From NCBI RefSeq assembly GCF_003751505.1, contig NZ_RJVB01000002.1:372001-436000 (forward strand): a stretch of 64,000 nucleotides of DNA. The letters are read 5' to 3'. Made by a program: the position numbers and the translations under genes. This document shows, piece by piece, positions 56,597 to 64,000 of this stretch. Below the pieces are notes generated by a model. It searched no databases, was not told where the DNA came from, and was given only the letters and a program-made list of their open reading frames with translations. The first letter of the stretch is position 1. Every line of letters starts with the position of its first letter. This DNA comes from Erwinia sp. JUb26. Its GTDB lineage: Bacteria; Pseudomonadota; Gammaproteobacteria; Enterobacterales; Enterobacteriaceae.

Positions 56597-57916
56597 TTAG
56601 TGAATAATGGCGTTCAAAATCAATACGCCTGCCAGGCCGAGGAAGGAAATCAGCGTTTCCATCACCGTCCAGGTCTTCAGCGTTTCGGTCACGCTGAGGT
56701 TGAAGTAGCCCTTAAACAGCCAGAAGCCCGGGTCGTTAACGTGTGAAGCGATCACGCTACCGGAACCCACCGCCAGCACCATCAGCGCCGGATCGGCGTG
56801 GGTGATGGCAATAATAGGGGTCACGATACCGGCGGTGGTGATCGCTGCCACGGTGGCCGATCCCAGCGCAATACGCAGCATCGCCGCCACGGTCCAGCAC
56901 ATCAGCAGCGGAGACAGCGACGAGCCTTTCATCATGTTAGCGATATAGTCGCCCACGCCGCTGTCCACCAGCACCTGCTTGAAGGCACCGCCACCGGCGA
57001 TAATGAACACGATCATCGCAATTGCACCGATGGAGGAACTGCACATCTCCATCACTTCGTCCATCTTACGGCCGTTGCGCAGGCCGAGAGTGAACACCGC
57101 AATCACCACCGCGATAAACAGCGCCACCGCCGGGTTACCGACAAACTCAAAGAACTGGCGCAGCACGTTCTCTTTCGGCGTGGTCAGTTCAAAGACCGCC
57201 GCCACCGCCATCAGGATCACCGGGATAACCGCCGCGAAAATACTGGTCCAGAAGCCCGGCATTTCATGGTCTTCAAACACTTTCGGGTTATACAGCCCTT
57301 CCGGCGGCGACTTTTCAAAGTTTTTCAGGAATTTGGAGAACACCGGCCCGGCAATAATCACCGTCGGGATAGTAATGATCATGCCGTACAGCAGCGTGGT
57401 GCCAAGGTTAGCGCCAAAGATAATGGCGATAGCGGTCGGGCCAGGATGCGGCGGCAGGAAGCAGTGGGTCACCGACAGCGCGGCCACCATCGGCACGCCG
57501 ACGTACAGCAGCGGCAGGCGAGCGGCGGCTACCACGGTAAACACCAGCGGCAGAAGCAGCACGAAGCCGATTTCATAGAACATCGCCAAGCCAACCACCA
57601 GGCCGGTGACCATCAGCGCCCACTGCACGCGCTGTTTACCGAAGGCGGCAATCAGCGTAGTGGCAACGCGCTGCGCGGCACCGGTATCGGAGACCAGCTT
57701 ACCGAGCATGGCACCGAAGCCGAGGATCAGCGCCAGCCCACCAAGCGTGCCGCCAACCCCTTTCTGGATCGAAGCGATAACCGCCAGCGGCGTCATCCCT
57801 TCGGCCACGCCGACTACGGCAGAAACAAAAATCAGAGCGATGAAGCCGTTGACCTTAAATACGATCATCAGCACCAGAAGCAGAATGACCCCAAAGGCTA
57901 TTATTGTAATGGGCAT
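56597..57916 (-). CDS. idnT: gluconate/L-idonate:H+ symporter IdnT (GntP family)
   Basis: This GntP-family permease has 439 residues, the same length as E. coli IdnT. It has 12 to 14 hydrophobic segments, LALILGFGAMLGKLVSDTGAAQRVA near residue 60, and VTHCFLPPHPGPTAIAIIFGANLG, which is the family signature. It brings L-idonate, 5-ketogluconate or gluconate into the cell. It lies third in idnD-idnO-idnT-idnR with a 47-base gap to idnO. Confidence 0.94.
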   Translation of the reverse strand: MPITIIAFGVILLLVLMIVFKVNGFIALIFVSAVVGVAEGMTPLAVIASIQKGVGGTLGGLALILGFGAMLGKLVSDTGAAQRVATTLIAAFGKQRVQWALMVTGLVVGLAMFYEIGFVLLLPLVFTVVAAARLPLLYVGVPMVAALSVTHCFLPPHPGPTAIAIIFGANLGTTLLYGMIITIPTVIIAGPVFSKFLKNFEKSPPEGLYNPKVFEDHEMPGFWTSIFAAVIPVILMAVAAVFELTTPKENVLRQFFEFVGNPAVALFIAVVIAVFTLGLRNGRKMDEVMEMCSSSIGAIAMIVFIIAGGGAFKQVLVDSGVGDYIANMMKGSSLSPLLMCWTVAAMLRIALGSATVAAITTAGIVTPIIAITHADPALMVLAVGSGSVIASHVNDPGFWLFKGYFNLSVTETLKTWTVMETLISFLGLAGVLILNAIIH

Positions 57917-57963
57917 AGAAATTCCTGTGTTTTAAAAAGTCCGGTGTCTTAAGGTGTAGCCGC

Positions 57964-58728
57964 TTACACTGCTACGCGCATCCCGCCGTCGACAAAAAGC
58001 AGGTGCCCGTTCACAAAATCAGAGGCTTTTGAAGCAAGGAACACCGCAGCACCGATCAGCTCTTCCGGGTTGCCCCAGCGTGCAGCCGGTGTACGTTTGC
58101 ACAACCATGAGGTGAAGGCTTCATCATCCGCCAGCGCCTGGGTCATTTCGGTTTTAAAGTAGCCCGGCGCAATGCCGTTCACCTGAATGTTGTAGCGCGC
58201 CAGCTCAACGCACATACCGCGCGTCAGCATGGTCACCGCGCCTTTAGAGGCGGCGTACGGGGTGATAGTGTCGCGGCCCAACTCGCTCTGCATTGAGCCG
58301 ATATTGATGATTTTGCCCTGCTGACGGGTGACCATCTGGCGCGCCACCGCCTGAGAAACCAGGAATACCGCCGTCTGGTTCACGGCGATAACGTCGTTCC
58401 AGTCCTGCTCCGGGAACTCCAGGAACGGGCGACGGCGCTGAATACCGGCGTTGTTCACCAGCACGTCGATCGGCCCGATCTCGCTTTCAATTTTTTCCAC
58501 CGCCGCATTCACCGCCGCAGACTGGGTCACGTCAAACGCCACCGCGTGCGCCTTGAAGCCCTGCTGCTGCAGCGCAGCGGCGGCTTTATCCGCCCCTTCC
58601 TGCGTGGTGGCGTTGATGATCACTTCGGCACCGGCTTCGGCCAGCCCTTTCGCCATCAGAAAACCAATGCCGCGGCCGGAACCGGTGATCAGTACACGTT
58701 TGTTTGCCAGAGAGAAAAGCGTAGTCAT
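57964..58728 (-). CDS. idnO: gluconate 5-dehydrogenase IdnO
   Basis: IdnO is a short-chain dehydrogenase that reduces 5-ketogluconate to gluconate. It is 254 residues. The Rossmann motif is ITGSGRGIGFLMAKGLAEAGA (about 14-34), NNAGIQRRRPF comes at about 88, and the catalytic Tyr-x-x-x-Lys is in TPYAASKGAV, with the conserved serine in NIGSMQSELG. It is between idnD and idnT, nine bases from idnD. Sequence and length fit E. coli IdnO. Confidence 0.94.
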   Translation of the reverse strand: MTTLFSLANKRVLITGSGRGIGFLMAKGLAEAGAEVIINATTQEGADKAAAALQQQGFKAHAVAFDVTQSAAVNAAVEKIESEIGPIDVLVNNAGIQRRRPFLEFPEQDWNDVIAVNQTAVFLVSQAVARQMVTRQQGKIINIGSMQSELGRDTITPYAASKGAVTMLTRGMCVELARYNIQVNGIAPGYFKTEMTQALADDEAFTSWLCKRTPAARWGNPEELIGAAVFLASKASDFVNGHLLFVDGGMRVAV

Positions 58729-58737
58729 GATTTGTCC

Positions 58738-59769
58738 TTAAAAAGTCAGCTGCACTTTGGCGGCTTTTTGTTTATCACCGGCAAACACCAGTGCAGCGTC
58801 GATATTCTGATAATCGTATTCACCGCTGAACAGCGGCAGCGGGTTCACCGTGCCGTTACCCAGCCACTCCACCGCCGTATTGAACTCGGTGGTAAAGCGG
58901 AAGGAACCGACCAGTTTTATTTCTTTGGCGATCAGCATCATGATCGGGAAGCCCGGCACGTCACCGCCCATGCCTACCTGCACCAGTGTGCCTTTCGCCC
59001 GGGTCACTTCCAGGCAGCGGGTCAGCGAAGACGGATGGCCAGAGGCTTCAAACGACACGTCGAAATAGCCTTTCTCCGCCAGGTAAGGCGCGAAGTCGCC
59101 GTTCGCCGCATGAATGGTGTCGGTAGCCCCCATCGCTACCGCCATCGCCAGCGAGCGCTCGCTGATGTCGGCACAGACCACTTCCGCCGCGCCCTTGGCT
59201 TTTGCCGCTGCGGCAATCAGGCAGCCGATGGGCCCCACGCCGGAGATAAAGACCTTTTTGCCCCGCAGCTCACCGCCCTGATTGGCCGCGTGAATGCACA
59301 CCGCCAGCGGTTCGGCAAACACCATCACCTTGTCATCGGCCTGGTTATCGAAAGGAATGCACTGGCTGCTGTCGACCACTTTGAACTGGGTGAAGCCGCC
59401 GTCCACGTGCGGGAAGTACATGGCGCTGCCGAAGAAGCGCATGCCGGTGCACTGGTTCTCTTCCTGCGCTTCGCAGTATTTGCAGTGGCCGCAGGGTTTG
59501 GACGGGTTCACCGCCACTTTCTGATTCTCTTTCAGCGCCGGGTTATCACTTTTCACCACGTAGCCAATCACTTCATGACCGAGGATCATCGGCATCTTCA
59601 CCGCAAAGTTGCCGACCTTGCCGTGCTGATAGTAGTGCAGATCGGAACCGCAAATGCCGCCGCGCGTGATGCGCACCAGCGTGCCTTCGCCCTGGTAATC
59701 CACCTGCTGGCTGACAACCTCAACCTGCTCTTTACCGTTGATCATGCAGGACTGCGTGGTAGTACTCAT
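58738..59769 (-). CDS. idnD: L-idonate 5-dehydrogenase IdnD
   Basis: IdnD oxidises L-idonate to 5-ketogluconate. It is a zinc-dependent medium-chain alcohol dehydrogenase of 343 residues, as in E. coli. The catalytic-zinc residues are in GGICGSDLHYYQHGKVG and GHEVIGYV. The structural-zinc cysteines are in PCGHCKYCEAQEENQC, and the cofactor loop is VFISGVGPIGCLIAAAAKAKG. It is the first gene of the operon, preceded by CRP and IdnR-type sites. No idnK gluconate kinase is present beside it, whereas E. coli has idnK divergently upstream. Confidence 0.95.
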   Translation of the reverse strand: MSTTTQSCMINGKEQVEVVSQQVDYQGEGTLVRITRGGICGSDLHYYQHGKVGNFAVKMPMILGHEVIGYVVKSDNPALKENQKVAVNPSKPCGHCKYCEAQEENQCTGMRFFGSAMYFPHVDGGFTQFKVVDSSQCIPFDNQADDKVMVFAEPLAVCIHAANQGGELRGKKVFISGVGPIGCLIAAAAKAKGAAEVVCADISERSLAMAVAMGATDTIHAANGDFAPYLAEKGYFDVSFEASGHPSSLTRCLEVTRAKGTLVQVGMGGDVPGFPIMMLIAKEIKLVGSFRFTTEFNTAVEWLGNGTVNPLPLFSGEYDYQNIDAALVFAGDKQKAAKVQLTF

Positions 59770-59830
59770 GAGAAACCTCTAATACGTATTCATTGAGGCG
59801 CCTATGAGAACGATTTTTTAGATGCAAAAC

Positions 59831-59883
59831 TGTGAATCAGATCACTAAAAATCATGTTACTAAACTCATGTTACGCATAACGT
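59831..59883 (-). promoter_or_regulatory. CRP site and GntR/IdnR operator upstream of idnD
   Basis: TGTGA-ATCAGA-TCACT (59831-59846) is one base from the CRP consensus. ATGTTA-CGCA-TAACGT (59868-59883) matches the GntR/IdnR operator ATGTTA-N4-TAACAT at all but one base. A second ATGTTA half-site lies at 59854-59859. Both sites are in the idnD-fadH divergent region and fit catabolite control plus IdnR activation of idnD. Confidence 0.8.
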
Positions 59884-59979
59884 GAAGCGACTACCCTTTC
59901 GGAGAAACGTTAATCAGTGGCATACATCACAAAGCGAATAACTGCACTTTCGTCGCGGTCATATGATCGCTACAGTTAA

Positions 59980-62016
<2,037 letters not shown>

Positions 62017-62078
62017 AGGACGGCGCTGATTAAAATGCGGTAACAGCAACGTTAAAATATCCTGTTAAGTAATTATAT

Positions 62079-62110
62079 TGCCCGATATTCTGAAACATCG
62101 GGCAGTTTTT
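62079..62110 (+). terminator. terminator between fadH and higA
   Basis: The eight-base perfect stem TGCCCGAT/ATCGGGCA is followed by GTTTTT. It lies at the convergent ends of fadH and higA. Confidence 0.9.
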
Positions 62111-62417
62111 ACGACGACGCAATCATGCTATCAGTCGGTACAAAAAGGCGCGTCAGCTTGGTCAGATCAACCTTTTTTTGCGCTTCATGCAGGCTCCAGG
62201 CTTCCTGCAGCCGCATCCAAACCTGAGGAGAACTTCCCAGTACTTCTGCCAGCTTAATGGCCATTTCAGGTGATACTGCAGCCTGGCAGGATACCAGCCG
62301 TTGGGCAGTCGACGGCGCAACGTTCAGTGCACGGGACAGCTCCCTGATCCCCAATCCCAACTCATCTAATGCGTCAGCAATGATTTCCCCTGGATGCGGG
62401 GGATTGTGCATTTTCAT
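62109..62417 (-). CDS. higA: HigA family antitoxin
   Basis: The 102 residues form a HigA/VapI-type XRE helix-turn-helix antitoxin. PHPGEIIADALDELGLGIRELSRALNVAPSTAQRLV is the family's characteristic N-terminus, and SSPQVWMRLQEAWSL comes near residue 75. It binds and neutralises the toxin and represses the operon. The start overlaps the higB stop by one base (TGATG), so the toxin gene comes first, as usual for higBA. Confidence 0.9.
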   Translation of the reverse strand: MKMHNPPHPGEIIADALDELGLGIRELSRALNVAPSTAQRLVSCQAAVSPEMAIKLAEVLGSSPQVWMRLQEAWSLHEAQKKVDLTKLTRLFVPTDSMIASS

Positions 62418-62695
62418 CAATGATAATCCTCATAGTTAACGATCCAGGCATCGCCGTCGATAAACTCAAACGTAATACGCCAATTGCCCGTCACGGTTAT
62501 CGCCCATTGTCCACGCCTGTCACCCGTCAGCGGATGAAGATAATAGCCAGGCAGGCTTATCTCACCCACTTCCTCCGCCTGATTAATAACGGCTAAACGC
62601 TGTCGCAGCTTTCCAGCATGCTGCGCATTAATTCCAGCAGTCGTTCCTTTTTCGAAGAACTGACGTAATCCCTTATGCCTGAAACTCTTAATCAT
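62417..62695 (-). CDS. higB: HigB family toxin (RelE/ParE-like)
   Basis: The 92 residues have the HigB-like killer-protein core (PF05015): MIKSFRHKGLRQFFEKGT, HAGKLRQRLAVINQA and YYLHPLTGDRRGQWAITVTGNWRITFEF. It is a ribosome-dependent mRNA endonuclease in characterised relatives. The predicted basic active-site residues (Arg and His in the RRGQW and NWRITF strands) are present. It is first in the toxin-antitoxin operon with GGGAGCG before the ATG. In E. coli the same chromosomal slot holds a different toxin family (the YgjN HigB). Confidence 0.9.
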   Translation of the reverse strand: MIKSFRHKGLRQFFEKGTTAGINAQHAGKLRQRLAVINQAEEVGEISLPGYYLHPLTGDRRGQWAITVTGNWRITFEFIDGDAWIVNYEDYH

Positions 62696-62707
62696 GAAAC
62701 GCTCCCT

Positions 62708-62754
62708 GTTGCGCTACAAGCAACATTATAATCGCGCAACTTCGCAATACACAA
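62708..62754 (-). promoter_or_regulatory. higBA promoter and operator
   Basis: A perfect inverted repeat GTTGCGC (62708-62714) / GCGCAAC (62734-62740) flanks a consensus TATAAT on the minus strand (62725-62730). A TTGTGT -35 lies 18 bases upstream of the hexamer. This is where HigA should bind to repress its own operon. Confidence 0.75.
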
Positions 62755-62893
62755 TAGACCGACAGGGCATTAGTAATTTAGGCTGTTGTCATCGCAGGTG
62801 AATCCGGCAAGCAATCACCACAAAAATGATTAGTGGCGCGCCACGCGGGCGGGTAATCTGAACCCGTACTCACTGATTTTCGAGGAATATCCA

Positions 62894-63610
62894 ATGCCAT
62901 CCGGCCATCGCTCTCCCCTGCTTACCCGCTTCGACTGGCTCGATCACGCATTTTTACCCGCCGGTGAACGGCCGCCCGCAGAGACGATTTACAATCAGCA
63001 GCGCCACAGCGCCCGCGTGGTGCCGAGTGCCACGGCACTGCCGGTAAAAAGCGTCGAGGCCGACGGGCTGATCGCCAGCGATAACCGCCCGGTAGCGGTG
63101 TATACCGCCGACTGTCTGCCGATCCTGCTGGTCGACGCACGGCAACGGCAGGTGGCGGCGGTGCACGGCGGGCTGAAGGGCATTCTTAGCGGCGTGCTGA
63201 TCAACGCCATCCGACAGCTGTGCCAGCGCGGCAGCGCACCGGCGGATCTGTTTATAGCCATCGGCCCGTCGATTGGCCCCTGCTGTTATGAGTTAGGGAA
63301 GGATTTGATTGCCCGCGCGCAGCAGGACGATCCGCACCAGCTGTCGCCGTTAATGGTCTGGTCCGGTCAGCCCTCGCCAAACCCGGCGGCGATTCGCCCA
63401 CAGGCGCAGGGAACGACGGACGGCGTGTGGTTTGATTTACCTCTGTTGGCAAAGCGCATCGCGCTGAGGGAAGGCGTACCGGAGGAGCAGATTGAGCTTA
63501 GCGGGATCTGCACCTACTGCATGGCGGAGGAACAGGCCAGCTACCGGCGCAACACGCACCGCCAGCACGGCTACCAGCAGCGTTTTTCGTGGATCAGCGT
63601 AAAAAGCTAA
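62894..63610 (+). CDS. laccase-domain protein, YfiH/PgeF-type (multicopper-like purine nucleoside phosphorylase family)
   Basis: The 238 residues belong to the DUF152/YfiH family. Visible motifs are LPVKSVEADGLIAS, YTADCLPILLVD, AAVHGGLKG, GPSIGPCCYELG and SGICTYCMAEEQASYRRN, the cysteine and histidine residues that bind zinc in YfiH/FAMIN relatives. Known members are purine nucleoside phosphorylases/adenosine deaminases or reported polyphenol oxidases. One change stands out: the family motif AAVHAGWRG reads AAVHGGLKG. It lies between higBA and rlmG, and the usual yfiH copy is elsewhere, so this is probably a second copy. Confidence 0.82.
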   Translation: MPSGHRSPLLTRFDWLDHAFLPAGERPPAETIYNQQRHSARVVPSATALPVKSVEADGLIASDNRPVAVYTADCLPILLVDARQRQVAAVHGGLKGILSGVLINAIRQLCQRGSAPADLFIAIGPSIGPCCYELGKDLIARAQQDDPHQLSPLMVWSGQPSPNPAAIRPQAQGTTDGVWFDLPLLAKRIALREGVPEEQIELSGICTYCMAEEQASYRRNTHRQHGYQQRFSWISVKS

Positions 63611-63680
63611 CGCGCGGCGAAAACGATCGAGCTAAGCATCGCTGCCCACCCATTCCAACCGGGGATGTATATGAATTCAG

Positions 63681-63702
63681 GGTGCGGCATAGCCGCCGCA
63701 CC
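63681..63702. terminator. hairpin between laccase-domain gene and rlmG
   Basis: The seven-base stem GGTGCGG/CCGCACC lies in the 100-base gap between convergent stop codons. It is probably a weak bidirectional terminator. Confidence 0.45.
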
Positions 63703-63710
63703 GCTGGCAA

Positions 63711-64000
63711 TCAGCGCATTTTCACCGAGCGCAGGACCACAAACTTCTGGTTGGTCGCTACCGTGGTGCAGTTACCAAACAGCTTCTTCATCTTGTGATA
63801 GTAGTCCAGGTGACGGTTGCCGACGATGCGCAGCTCGCCGCCGTACTGCAGGCAGCGGCGGGCATCGCGGAACATCTGCCAGGCAATATGGTCGGTGACC
63901 GCGTTCTGCTGATGGAACGGCGGATTGCACAGTACCGCATGCAGGCGATCCGACGGATAACCCGCCAGCACGTTGTTCACGCGAAACTCGCAGCGCGCCA
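63711..64000 (-). CDS. rlmG: 23S rRNA (guanine-N2)-methyltransferase RlmG (C-terminal part)
   Basis: RlmG methylates G1835 of 23S rRNA. The 96 codons present cover the end of the protein. [23 protein letters not shown] contains the catalytic NPPF motif of N2-guanine methyltransferases, followed by [37 protein letters not shown]. The reading frame is open to the window edge ([13 protein letters not shown]), so the gene continues beyond 64000. It is the neighbour of fadH and the toxin-antitoxin pair in E. coli too. Confidence 0.94.
   Translation of the reverse strand, partial: ARCEFRVNNVLAGYPSDRLHAVLCNPPFHQQNAVTDHIAWQMFRDARRCLQYGGELRIVGNRHLDYYHKMKKLFGNCTTVATNQKFVVLRSVKMR

Overview
The window is chromosomal DNA from a member of the order Enterobacterales, most likely an Erwinia/Pantoea-type organism (Erwiniaceae). 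The left 18 kb has the gene order ribB-ubiK-hldE-glnE-ygiF-ygiM-cca-uppP-folB-plsY-tsaD-rpsU-dnaG-rpoD-mug known from E. coli, with close sequence agreement. The right end (fadH, a toxin-antitoxin pair, rlmG) is also E. coli order. The family assignment is an inference; the order is well supported.

Between mug (18.0 kb) and fadH (60.0 kb) lies about 42 kb of accessory or rearranged DNA. From left to right it holds: (1) a leftward set of a haem-binding HbpS/GlcG-like protein, a YncE-like beta-propeller and a tartrate/D-malate dehydrogenase, next to a LysR regulator divergent from a tautomerase; (2) a general porin, then 1.3 kb without a convincing gene; (3) opgB (periplasmic glucan modification), ampH (penicillin-binding carboxypeptidase), an Ner-like regulator and two tandemly duplicated small XRE regulators with duplicated operators, then nlpA; (4) a MarT/FidL-like membrane regulator pair and a compact choline trimethylamine-lyase operon (CoA-acylating aldehyde dehydrogenase, CutC, CutD, two SMR transporters) with no microcompartment shell genes; (5) a UPF0149 protein and an MFS transporter with a Fur-box promoter; (6) 1.5 kb of repeats; (7) a Fur-box operon for probable haem uptake (ChaN, TonB, S9 peptidase, TonB-dependent receptor); (8) the full pqqABCDEF operon for the cofactor PQQ, with an M19 dipeptidase beside pqqA; (9) the L-idonate operon idnD-idnO-idnT-idnR with CRP- and GntR/IdnR-type sites.

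The most interesting locus is the cut operon at 32.5-38.3 kb. CutC keeps every catalytic residue of the characterised Desulfovibrio enzyme at one constant numbering offset (-20). The operon lacks shell genes, and neither CutC nor the aldehyde dehydrogenase has an extension that could be an encapsulation peptide. It looks like a cytosolic, minimal choline fermentation module under its own membrane-bound regulator. Other points of note are the 109-bp tandem repeat array, a proline-rich insertion in PqqF, and the S9 peptidase in the haem-type receptor operon.
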